Below, one piece after another: positions 11,630 through 21,899 of a DNA stretch of 64,000 nt (position 1 is its first letter; the number at the start of each line of letters is the position of its first letter). The notes under the pieces were generated by a model. That model made no database searches and had not been told where the DNA came from. It saw nothing but the letters and a program-made list of their open reading frames with translations. Where the stretch lies: NCBI GenBank assembly GCA_021399435.1, contig JAJTUP010000120.1:1-64000 (forward strand). Direction: 5' to 3'. Origin of the DNA: Diaporthe sp. PMI_573 (Eukaryota; Ascomycota; Sordariomycetes; Diaporthales; Diaporthaceae). Both the position numbers and the translations under genes were made by a program.

Positions 11630-12015
11630 GGTACAATAGATTTAGATTTCTTATAAGATCCAAGGTCTGTCCGATAATCCTACATTTATACGTTCTGAGT
11701 CGGAGGTTAATGAAGAAGAAATACAGGGACATATATAGCTCTCATTCAGTGTGGTCGTAACTAAAATCTACCCACAACATAGTACGTTTAATCTAGGTTT
11801 TAATATTAAAAGTAGATATTCGCGCCTAAAAGAACGAATACCGCGCCTGATTTTATAACTAATCATGCCGCCCTATATATTTAAATTAGAAAATACTATA
11901 GGTTTGCTATATAAAAAATTAATATAAATATATTAACTAATATACTACTATATACTACTATTCCTATATACTTAAGGGTACTAAATAAGTATTATTTAAC
12001 TTAAATATTAGTAAA
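11630..12015. other. AT-rich transition into transposon block
   Basis: Base composition drops sharply to AT-rich after the regulator. No gene is visible. This marks the left edge of the RIP-affected transposon block that continues to about 41 kb. Confidence 0.5.
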
Positions 12016-12017
12016 TA

Positions 12018-13878
12018 ACGTGAAACACCAACAAGTCGCGCACCCCAACAAGTCGCGCGCTTTTCCAGAATCTAATATGATCTACCTTCTAACCACGTTT
12101 TCTCGCACCACATCCTAAAATAGGCAAAACAAAAGAATCTACTATTCAGCTTACTATCCAAGCTATTCAAAAAGACCCAAAACTAAGCAGGCAACGTACA
12201 TCTCGGCTATACAATATCCCCGAATCTACCCTCCGTAATAGAATAGCCAGCCAAACTACACAACAAAATACCCACCCTAATAACAAGAAATTGACAAAAA
12301 CAGAAGAGGAGGTCATTATTTAATATATACTTAACTAGGATTCCCGAGGATATTTACTAGTCCTTACTAATATAGAAGATATAGCCAACATACTACTCCG
12401 AGACCATAATAGTAGCACTATCAGGAAGAACTAGGCGCAAAGATTTATTATATTGGAATCATGTCTCAAAATATACGTCAACTATATATACGACTACTCG
12501 AGGGCCCTATACAAAGATCTAGACGTGATTAATAAGTAGTTCAACCTTGTATCTAATATACATACAAAATATAGAATCCTAGATAGTAATACCTATAACT
12601 TTAACGAGACAGGCTTTATAATAGGTATTAGTATACCCAAAACAATAGTTACTAGTACCAATCAACGTAGGTAAGTAAAATTAATATAGCCTGGAAATCA
12701 GCAATAGGCAACAAGTATCAAATTTATCAATAGGGATAGGTAGGTTAGACTACTAACACTAATCATCAAGGCCAAGGTACACCTCGCAAGTTAGTATACT
12801 AAGGGCAGCATCCCCCACAACTAGATTATCAAAACAAGCCTAAATAGATAGACAATAGATACGATTACCTTAGCATAGATTAAGCATTTTAATAAATACA
12901 CTATACTACGTATAATAGATATTTATCAGTTGTTAATACTTAACAGTTATAGGAGCCACCATTCTACAGACTTTGAGAGATTCTACAAGGCAAAGAACAT
13001 TATTACTCTTTGTATACCTCCTCATTTATCTCATCTACTCCAGCTACTAGACATTAGGTGTTTTAGTCTACTCAAGAAGGCATATAGTAAAAAAATCAAC
13101 TAATTTAGCAAGGCCTAGATTACACACATCAACAAGACAGAGTTCTTTCTCGCCTTCTATACTACACATAATAAGGTTTTCAAGCCGGAAACCATTAAGG
13201 GAGGTTTTAAAAAAGCAGGGCTTATTCTATTTAATCATAAAGTAGTACTTTCTAAGTTAGATATCAAGATTCAGACACTATTATCACAACTAGGCTCCCC
13301 AGCATTACCTATACCTTAAGTCTCCCAAATACCATATAACTTAACACAGGTAGTTTCTTAATTAACTTTAATCAAAGATTAAATCACTCGTCATCAGGAA
13401 AGCTCTCCAACACTAATTTTAGATACTATTAACCACCTATCAAAAGGTATCTAATCATTAGCCCATATAGTATCCCTACTAACTAAAGAGGCCTACAACC
13501 TTCAAGCAGTAAATACAGCGCTTTCAAAGCATCGCTCAGCTAAAAGAACATATCTACAGTCAGGGGGGTCACTTAGTACTCAAGAGGCCATAAAGATAAT
13601 TAATTCAAATACAAAGGGAAAGCGGCCAGCTAGTGAAATAAGTAGTGGTGCTATAGAGGCGGTCCACCGCAGACTAACTGTTCAACTATATGGCAACTAC
13701 AGAAAGCCTGGGCACAATATACAAACATATGAAGAAGATGAAGAATTATCTAATGTATCTAGTTCTAATTAGTTTTAGTTAATTTCAATTAATATAGTAC
13801 TATAATTTAGGTTGTTTTGCTAATAGTGCTAAAAAGCACGCGACTCGCTGGGGTGCGCGACTCGTTAGTGTTTCACGT
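12018..13878 (+). mobile_element. Fot1/pogo-type DNA transposon (1,861 bases)
   Basis: Terminal inverted repeats of about 47 bases begin ACGTGAAACACCAACAAGTC at 12018 and are matched, with a few transitions, by the reverse complement of the end at 13878. Each TIR itself contains two copies of a CAACAAGTCGCGC-like block. The element is flanked by TA on both sides (12016-12017 and 13879-13880), the target duplication expected of Tc1/mariner/pogo elements. Length and inner transposase fit the Fot1 class. The body is AT-enriched and full of stops, consistent with RIP. Confidence 0.88.
12120..13785 (+). pseudogene. Pogo/Fot1 transposase relic (CENP-B HTH, DDE)
   Basis: In the plus frames near 12140-12250 the sequence reads TIQLTIQAIQKDPKLSRQRT and then IPESTLRNRIA, a CENP-B/psq-type helix-turn-helix. 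Near 12600 NETGFIIGISIPKTIV corresponds to the first DDE-region block, normally with Asp in place of the leading Asn. Further DDE_1-like sequence continues to about 13.3 kb. Many TAA/TAG codons interrupt it, so no active protein can be made. It belongs to the element at 12018-13878. Confidence 0.75.
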
Positions 13879-13887
13879 TAGTACCTA

Positions 13888-14954
13888 TATTAAACGGAAA
13901 CACTTGTGTGGGCGCTGCATGTAAGGAGTTACCCTAGACTTGGCACTGGATTTCTCTAAGTGCCTATAGGGCGTGCATGCCGGCAGATGAGTTTGGTGGT
14001 CGTGAGTCGATTTTTTAGGCTGTTTTAAGACCCTAACTTCATACCTCTGCATTACCCTTATTTCTCACCCCAAAAAGCATATAATCTAGTTTATTAGATA
14101 GCCTGTTTTCTGAAGTTTATCTATATTTAGTTTAGTTACTATCAAGATTAGGGTTGGCTGGCTGTTTAAAGCCAAAGATAGTGGGTCTAGGGGCCGAATT
14201 TTCCGGCCTCACTATTCCTATACCAGAGCTAACCTACGTGTGCCTAAGGGTGAGGCAATATTAGAGGGTGTGTGAGGAGGGCTGATAGAAGCCTACTCAA
14301 ATTTAATATAAAGTTGTCTAAACTACTTTTAAGCATCCTACTAAGACCTCTAGTATATTCTACTGCTACCTAACTATTTAATCTACTAACCTTTAGAGTA
14401 CTATAAGTATTATAGATACTATAGGTACTATAAGTATTATAGGTTCTAAAGGTTAGTAGATTAAATGGTCAGATAGTAGTAAGGTATACTAGAGGTCTTG
14501 TTAGAATGCTTAAAAGTAGTTTAGACAACTTTATATTAAATTTAAGTAGGCTTCTGTCAGCCCTCCTCACAGTCCCTCCGACATTGTCTTACCTACAGGC
14601 ATATATGGGTTGGCTCTGGTGTGCAGATAGGGAGGCCAGAAAATTTAGCCCTCAGACCCACTATCTTTGGCTTTAAAAAGCCAGCCAACCCTAATCCTGA
14701 CAGTAACTAAACTAAATATAGATAAACTTCAGAAAACAGGCTATCTAATAAACTAGATTATATGCTTTTTGGGGTGAGAAATAAGGGTAATGCAGAGGTA
14801 TGAAGTTAGGGTCTTAAAACAGCCTAAAAAATCGACTCACGACCACCAAACTCATCTGCCAGCGTGTACGCCCCATGGGCACTTAGAGAAATCTAGTGCC
14901 AAGTCTAGGGTAACTCCTTATATGCAGCGCCCATACAAGCGTTTCTGTTTAACA
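13888..14954. repeat. 1.07 kb palindrome of two R530 copies
   Basis: The arm 13888-14397 (plus orientation) is mirrored by 14445-14954 (minus orientation) over 510 bases, with mostly transition differences. The spacer (14398-14444) is 47 bases of short TAAGTATTATAG-like repeats. Outer ends read TATTAAACGG at left and the complement of TGTTAAACAG at right. The arms are two copies of the R530 repeat also found at 15782, 18517 and 29720. Single copies elsewhere have their own target duplications, so the palindrome looks like a head-to-head pair rather than the basic unit. Confidence 0.85.
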
Positions 14955-15781
14955 CCCCTTCTGTTGAAGATATAGGCCTAAAATAGGCCTATAGCATTTA
15001 ACCCTTACTCTAAAAGGAAATGTAAGAGAAAAGAAAAGAAAAGCCTCCTATAGAAAGAAAACCCCTTCTAAAAGAAATCTATCTACTACTAAAGAAATAG
15101 TGGCTAGAGGGCCCTAAAGGCTCTCTTCTACTCTACTAACTCTACTAGGCTAAGCTGGCCTAGAAACACCTAAAATTTAGGTGCTGGAAGGGCTTTTGTA
15201 AGCCTGTCTATTACCATTTTACTAGTTTCTAAGTATTTAACCTCGAGGGTCCCCTTCTAAACTTTAGCACGTAGGTAGTGGTACCTTAAAAGGGTATACT
15301 TAGTTCTTTAGTGGTATAAGGGGTCCTTAGTAGTAGAGATAGCGCCCATATTATCTCTATAGAGGATTATAGGCCTTGGAATAAGCCTATTTAGCTCTGT
15401 ATAGAGCCTATAAAGCCACTAGATTTCCCTAGTGGCCTCTATAAGCCCTATAAATTCAGCTTCTAGCGTAGATAACGCTATAGTACTTCCTTGCTTTGAT
15501 TTCCAAGAAATAGGCCCCCCACCTAGAGTAAATATATACCTGTAGGTTAACTTTAAGGAGGCCTTATCTCTAGTATAGTCGCTATCTAAATAACTTATAG
15601 GCTCTAAAAGAGAGATCTATAGAGGGTTTTTTAGGCCCTTTGCAGAATACCTAATAGCTAGTTGTTAGTAGCTATTTAGGTATCTAAATAGATTCTAAGC
15701 AGCAGATAGGTGCTAAAGCTTAGAAGCTTAAAAAGCCCTAGCTAACCACTAGACCGGAAAGCTTATATTAGGCCTAGTTTG
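14955..15781 (-). pseudogene. Copia RNase H relic
   Basis: Reading the minus strand from about 15640 to 15170 gives copia RNase H sequence: YLDSDYTRDKASLKLTY, then TLGGGPISWKSKQGSTIALS, LEAEF and RDNMGAI, with in-frame stops. It is AT-rich and RIP-like. The 5' portion of the element should lie at higher coordinates and is interrupted by R530 copy C (15782-16038). Confidence 0.75.
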
Positions 15782-16038
15782 GGTTACCAAACTAAGTACA
15801 GATAAACTTCAAAAATCAGGCTATCTAACAAACTAGGTTACATGCTTTTTGGGTAAGAAATAAGGGGAATACAGAGGTTCGAAGTTAGGGTCTTAAAATA
15901 GCCCAAAAAATCGACTCACGGCCATCAAACTCATCTGCCGCCGCGCACGCCACTAGCACTAAGTCTAGGGTAACTCCTTACGTGAAGTCTAGGGTAACTC
16001 CCTACGTGCAGCGCCTACACGAGCGTTTCCGTTTAACA
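15782..16038 (-). repeat. R530 repeat copy C (5'-half, truncated)
   Basis: Minus-orientation copy retaining about the TG-proximal 257 bases; its outer end is the complement of TGTTAAACGGAAACG at 16038. It carries two copies of the AGTTACCCTAGACTT motif, as do copies D and E. The distal half is missing. Confidence 0.8.
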
Positions 16039-18020
16039 ATATCTAAAGAATATATGCTAGTAGAGGTAGTATTTCTTAGTCTACAAATATATCTTTATAT
16101 TCCTTGATTAAATTATCTTTGCCGTCTCAATTCTAGACCTCATTAATATTTACAGGATATATCTTTTCCTTCTTTACTAATTTTATAAGTTCTAAAATCC
16201 TATAATTAGCATTACCCTTTTACCAGTAGGTATAAGGGTAACTTACTTATAAATGCCTTTTCTATATCCTTTCTAGTAATATAACCTAGATATAGCAGGT
16301 ATCTTAGCTTTCTAAAGGCATTAATTGTCTTTATATCCTATTAAGAGTTTATAGTAATTCCTAGGATTCCCTAAAAGTCGTTTTTCTTACTATATAAGAT
16401 TTATTTTATAGCCTCTTTTGCCTCCTTAGTCGGCTTTTTCTTCTTATTGGTATTCTTGTTACTACTCTTATTAGATTTAAATCCGGCAGGCTTAGCCGCT
16501 TCTAGTCTTTTAATAGAGGGTATAATTTTAAAAGATCTATCTGCCCCTATCTCTTTGTCTATACCTATAGTCTCTATATTTGTCTCTGCTATATACCTAG
16601 CCTAGTCTGCTTTAAATTTAGCAGAGTTAGGCTCTAGCAATATTGCTAGTATAGGCAAACCCCCTTTGATTCCTATTATCGCTATTACTTGTCTGGCTTT
16701 GTCGGTAGTAATTTCACTATTTTTGATACCTAGGGTAGCCTCTAGGCTGGCCAGCCTACTATAGAATTGTGTACCTTTAGCTTAGGGGTTTAAGAAATCT
16801 GCTGTGGGGACTCTTCTAACCTCTGCTATAGTTTAGAATTCTCACAAACATAGAAGTATAAATGGAGCTAATGAAAATTTAGAGTCTATATATATAGCTA
16901 GGGTTATTGTTATTATTATAGTATTTATAGTTTGTCGATCTAACTTGACCGGCTTTAGTAGGTTGCGGTTTATATAGTTATTATACATTAGCTAAAGGCC
17001 CCTCTCTAGTTACTTAAAAATAGACTATCCTAATTTTAAAATACCAATATACCCTATTTCCTTCTATTTTAACTACTAGTTATAGTTTTTATTTACTAGT
17101 ATCTACTTTTATCTCTATAATTCAAATTTAGCTACTTAAGGTATCTAGTTTAAGTTTCTAGAGACTTCCCTTTTTATAATATAGAAATTATATAATAATA
17201 ATGTTACTAATATATAGTCTTGCTTATTTTCTTTAATCTCATTTAGCTATCTATTATAGAGATTATATAGGTATATGTTATAGCTATTAGCGGCGCCTTT
17301 CTTGTCTTATTCTTTATTAACTTTTACCGCTATATAAAATATTTTATACAACTTGCTAAGCTTCTTATCTCTAAGCTTTTATATATATAGTTAGTTCCTC
17401 GATTTTTATATATTAAACTATAGCACCTATATACTATCTTCCTATAAGTATCTTTTATTACTATTAATATATATTTAATATTCTTTAAAAGCTTCTTTAT
17501 AACTATCTCTATAATAGAGGCAAGTATTTAGGCGGCTAACCTTGTATTAATTAATCTTATACCTATTATTGCCGGCCTAAGTTAAAGCTTTTTTGCCTCT
17601 GTCTTTAGTGTTTCCCTTAAGGCTTTCTAGTAGATTTATTACTCTCTAGGGCTAGTATTACTCTTTCTTATAACTTTCTATATTTTTACTATAATTACCA
17701 GCCAGAACGCTTTTTCTTTATATATAACAGGAAATCTATAGGCTATAATTATAAGTTTACAACTAATTAATTCTAGCTTTACAACTTAAATAGCTACTAA
17801 TAATATAAAGATAGTATCCTAGCTACTCCTATTAATTTTTTTCTCTTATCTATAGTTCCGCAGGCTATTATATAAGCTTTTTGCCCACATTTACTAATTG
17901 TTGGTAGCTCTTCTAATATTTCCGATCTAGAAATACCTAGCTCTAAAGATAAATATCTATTTCTACCTCTTTTTAGGGTCGTTCTCTACAGCACTACTGC
18001 TTTAACTAAGTCTTTTAATA
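16039..18020 (-). pseudogene. Retrotransposon gag-like relic
   Basis: The minus strand between about 17000 and 16100 gives long gag-like reading with scattered stops: EVRRVPTADFLNP, FYSRLASLEATLGIKNSEIT, GIKGGLPILAILLEPNSAKF, a Lys-rich NKNTNKKKKPTKEAKEAIK tract, and KLRYLLYLGYITRKDIEKAF. The order (gag at higher coordinates, RNase H at 15.2-15.6 kb) fits one minus-strand element split by R530 copy C, but reverse transcriptase and integrase are not found between, so a large deletion or two different elements is possible. Sequence from 17.1 to 18.0 kb is too degraded to assign. Confidence 0.5.
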
Positions 18021-18169
18021 TATAGAAACATGATAGGACGTTTTAAAAAGACGGCCGGGGCTGTAAAGGCGGCTGAGGAAGCCAAGGCCACTGTTGGTAC
18101 AGCCCTGACGGCAAAGGTCAAGGGGTCTTTACACGTGTAAATAGGCGTTGGGCAAGAAACTATACGTCT

Positions 18170-18335
18170 GGGTACGGGTCTGATTTTCTTGCTACAGAAG
18201 GAAGAAAGGAAGCTATCGCCATTGTGGGCGTCAAAGCGCTTAGTGTAGTAGTTAGCCCTTCTGCTAACTAAGCCAGACCGGCCCTTCTAATTGGCTACAG
18301 CCGGGCCGGGCGTGTGGCAGCAAAAACAGCGGTCT
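18170..18335 (-). repeat. LTR-like segment shared with 59.1 kb
   Basis: About 155 bases ending in GGCCGGGCGTG match, in reverse complement, 59136-59290 at the start of the copia element on the right. Shared pieces include CTATCGCCATTGTGGGCG and TTGGCTACAGCCGGGCCGGG. Its place beside a minus-strand gag-like relic, and the other copy's place beside a plus-strand gag, suggest a 5' LTR or leader. It is less AT-rich than its surroundings. Confidence 0.6.
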
Positions 18336-18516
18336 GTCGCGGACCGCCCTTTTTGCTTTAGTAGGGCTTAGTCATCCCAGGTAACCCCTCTAATTGGTTG
18401 CTGGGGCTATGGCTAGCCAGCTTAGTCAGCTTAGCCAGATTAGTCAGCCTTCTGGCTGCCCTCAAACCCACAGCCACCGAGGAAGCGGACGCCGCTGAAG
18501 GAAAGGCGACCATTAT

Positions 18517-19038
18517 TGTTAAACGGAAACGCTCATTTAGGTGTGGGCGCTGCACGTAGGGAGTTACCCTAGACTTCACGGAAGGAGTTACCCTAGACTT
18601 TTTGCTAGTGGCGTGCGCGCTGGCAGATGAGTTTGGTGGCCGTGAGCCGATTTTTTGGGCTGTTTTAAGACCCTAACTTCGAACCTCTGCATTCCCCTTA
18701 TTTCTTACCCAAAAAGCATGTAACCTAGTTTATTAGATAGCCTGATTTCTGAAGTTTATCTGTATTTAGTTTGGTTACTGTCAGGGTTAGGGTTGGCTGG
18801 CTGTTTGAAGCCAAAGATGGTGGGTCTGAGGGCCGGATTTTCCGGCCCCTCCATTCCTGCACCAGAGCCAACCACAGCGTGCCCAGGGTTGAGGTCATGT
18901 CGGAGGGACTGTGAGGAGGGCTGACAGAAGCCCACTCGAATTCAATACAAAGTTGTCCGAACCACTCTCAAGCATCCCAACAAGACCTCAGTGCACCCTA
19001 CTGCTACCTGACTCCCATTCGATCCACCAACCTTCAGA
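18517..19038 (+). mobile_element. R530 repeat copy D with 5-base duplication
   Basis: A 522-base copy from TGTTAAACGG to CCTTCAGA, flanked by ATTAT at 18512-18516 and 19039-19043. It is the least AT-mutated copy (CG-containing, e.g. CCGGATTTTCCGG). The TG start, 5-base duplication and lack of coding capacity resemble a solo LTR, although the end reads GA rather than CA. Holds two AGTTACCCTAGACTT motifs. Confidence 0.8.
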
Positions 19039-19109
19039 ATTATTAATCTCAAGGACATTGTTTAGACATGCCTAGACAAGGAATTCGCCGAAAAGCACAC
19101 ACCCAATCC

Positions 19110-19369
19110 TATATACTTAAATCACGATATCATTCAGATATACCTGGAATTGCCTCGCCCTATACGCGTAAAAGAGGGGCAATACATTAGCCTCTGGATC
19201 CCCGCAATCGGCAAAATGTCATTCTTGCAAGTTCATCCTTTCGTAGTAGCATCTTGGTCAGAAGGGGACACGGGAAACCTCGACATACCGTACCCCATGT
19301 ACCTTCGGGCACACCCACCTTCGGGCAGCGCAAATTACGGCACCAGCACACAAATTGGAAATGTTTAAA
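19110..19369 (+). pseudogene. Ferric reductase FAD-domain fragment
   Basis: The frame around 19124-19265 reads HDIIQIYLELPRPIRVKEGQ followed by YISLWIP and SFLQVHPFVVASWSEG. This matches the FAD-binding (FAD_binding_8) part of ferric-reductase/NADPH-oxidase-like proteins, where HPF(T/V)xxSW contacts the flavin. Only about 50 residues are family-like; after SWSEG the sequence diverges. The transmembrane heme domain and NAD-binding domain are absent. R530 copy D lies immediately upstream. In intact relatives the protein reduces extracellular ferric iron at the plasma membrane; this piece is nonfunctional. Confidence 0.65.
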
Positions 19370-19439
19370 CGCCCACAATCAATTCAATTCTGGTGATGCG
19401 TGTCTGCAAATAGTATCAAAATAATCGTGAGAAGCCATT

Positions 19440-19966
19440 TAGTTACCGTATCTAGCCAGACGTCGGATTTAACGGCCTCCTCGCCCCGTTCTTTGAGGCT
19501 CAATCTCGGCCTCAGATGCCTTATCACCAACTTCTTCCTCCTTAACTTCAACCTCCACTACAGCAACTTTACAGCGTTTCTAAGGCCATGGGAGCTCCTC
19601 TAGCGCTTCTATAGTAAAGTCTTTCTCGCTAATTTTGAACATAGTTGTAAATTCCGCGTTAGGGTTGGGTATAGCCTTCCGGTAATTCGTCTTCTCTCGG
19701 ACTTCCTTTTTAGCTTTAAAGCCTATATTCTCCCTCTCAAGGATAGCGATTTAAGAGCATAGACTATCCATCTTGTTAGCAACCTTCTTGGCTTTATATC
19801 TAGCTAGGCGGTCGTTTCTCAGGACTAAACTCATAATATAGTCCCTTGTAATAAGCTCCTCCTTATCACTAGATATATTACCAGCTTTATTATTAGCTTT
19901 ATTACTAGAAATCTCGTAATCTAATTTATCTAGCTTGTCTAGTTGTATCTCTAGATGTTGTAATGC
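19440..19966 (-). pseudogene. Pogo-type transposase C-terminus (left of Gypsy insertion)
   Basis: Minus-strand coding continues here from 27725-28000, interrupted by the Gypsy element at 19967-27724. Removing that element and one AATGC duplicate joins the frame exactly as SRQKALQHLEIQLDKLDKL. The C-terminal part is charged and helix-rich (DRLARYKAKKVANKMDSLCS) and ends near 19440 after EALEELPWP. One or more stops interrupt it. See the right-hand part for the DDE_1 evidence. Confidence 0.7.
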
Positions 19967-20439
19967 TGTAATAATCAAGGTTCCCTGGGTCCTCTAAACC
20001 GTAGATTAGGGTTTATATCTAAGATACGTAACAAGGCGGTTGATTAAACAATGGGGTTTCTAACAATGATCACAAGCTAGTGAAAGCTATTTAGAGTAAA
20101 TACTTAAATTAACTACTAAAAAGCTGTCTATACTATCTAGCTATCTAGTAACAAGTATATCCTTATATATCTATCTCTTTAGTAAGGCTTGCCAGGAGTA
20201 CTGGTCGCTCCTGGCAATCTAGTATAGGGGAGCATTAGGAGCGCTAGTTGCTCCTATTACTCCTTAGTGTTAGATTACTAGGATTGATTATTACTCTAAT
20301 CGATCCATCTTATCTAATTAGTAATCACATAACTATTGGCTTGGTCCCTTATACTGTTTATTTGGCCGGTATGCTAGCCTAGTAGGGTTATTTCTTTATA
20401 AAACTAACTATTAGTCCTATTTCTATTAGGGTTATAATA
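19967..20439 (-). repeat. Left LTR of Gypsy element (3' LTR)
   Basis: 473 bases, from TGTAATAATCAAGG to GGGTTATAATA. Aligns base for base in length with the right LTR; nearly all differences are transitions. This copy has lost the terminal CA (TAATA instead of TGACA), consistent with RIP. Confidence 0.93.
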
Positions 20440-21899
20440 TTATTCCCCTCCTTCATACTTCTTTATCCCTAAAGATTTAAGTAAGTTTCCTATCCTATTT
20501 CCTTCATATCTCTTATATATCCTTCCTTCTAATTATCACGTTCTCCCTACTATATTATTACGTGTTGCCTAAGGTTAGGTTGAAAAAACTCATATAAAGA
20601 AGTTAGAAGAACGAGCTGCCCTTGCTAACCTTATTAACTAGAAAGGTGTTATATCCAAAACCATGCCTTGTTCTTGTTGTTTTAAAGTAAATCGTATATA
20701 TTGTATTGCCCCTAAGTCCTTATATTATAGCAAGTATGTTTATACTAGAAAGTCTTGTAATGGAAATAATGTGGCTGCTTCTTATAGGTTTCCTTTCTCT
20801 TTCCTTAGTTTTTCCTCTTGTTAATTTATCATAGTAAAATACTTATTATCTAAGTAGGAGCGTTTAGAAAAAGAAGAGATTAATACTAAGGAGGAGTTGT
20901 TTTTACTTTAAATAAAGTTATAGACTACTATAGGTTGCTTGGCCTACTTGTATTACTAAAAACGCTAAGCTAAAGAGTAGTCTTCCAAGTTATTCTATCA
21001 TGGTATCTAGTTACTAGATAAGGAGGATGCTGAGTTAGAGTATTATTGTAAGGAAGAGGCTTGGGTTACTACTAATATATACTCTTTTAGAGCTACAGGA
21101 ATTTCTAATTAGTATTTCTTGGGTCTAGATCTAGATAGTCTAGGGGTACCTGCTGATTTTCTAGTTAACCTTAAAAGTCCCGTAGTACTTATTAGTAATT
21201 TATCAGGTTCTTAAGGGGTTCCTAAGTATTATCTTTGTTGTTATAGTTTTTCTATTTAACTAAATATTTAGTGTTAGCATTATATATTCTAGAATTAAGA
21301 ATCTTCTCTACTTCCTATTCTTTTTCGTTATTATCAAGTTTAATTTATGTTTTGAGCTATATATTAGCTAGTACTGGTTCTAAGAGTAATATGTAGAAGA
21401 CCAGGTATATCTATATTTTCATTAATAATAAGAGTCTAAAGTTAGTATCTAAAAGTTTCTTCTTAATTTTAAATAGTCTAATCTTCTTATAGTCTAGTTT
21501 ATTATTTAATTACTTGGTTTTAATGTTTTTCTAGAGTAGGTAGACTTTATCCTCCTCCTCTAAGGTTAGTCCCTTCAACCTTTTTCTATTAGCGTAGGTT
21601 ATTATTTATTCTTATATAAAGAGTAGTTCTTACTAAAGCTCTTTCTAAAGATTCTAAATCTTGGTTACCCTTTCCGTGGCTAATTATACTTTTAGCCTGG
21701 AGATTAGTTCTCTATAAGCTTCTAATTCGTAGCTATAATTTATATAAAAGAATAAGACCTTTGTAGTGCTTGTGTCTATACTATTATAGGCAAACTATAC
21801 TATAGGTAATAACTATATCTAATTGTCTTGTTTATAGTTAATGTAGCTATAGAGGTACTATTCTAGGATTTAGTTTAGTCTTTTAGTTTGTCTATCTAT

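Noticed and set aside
13888..14954. CRISPR-like or telomeric array because of TTAGGGTT words
   Set aside because: TTAGGGTT occurs once per R530 copy and is not in tandem; no regular spacer-repeat pattern is present.
13888..14954. R530 palindrome as the terminal repeats of a Polinton/Maverick
   Set aside because: Long TIRs prompted the idea, but single copies have 5-base, not 6-base, duplications and no Polinton gene is present.
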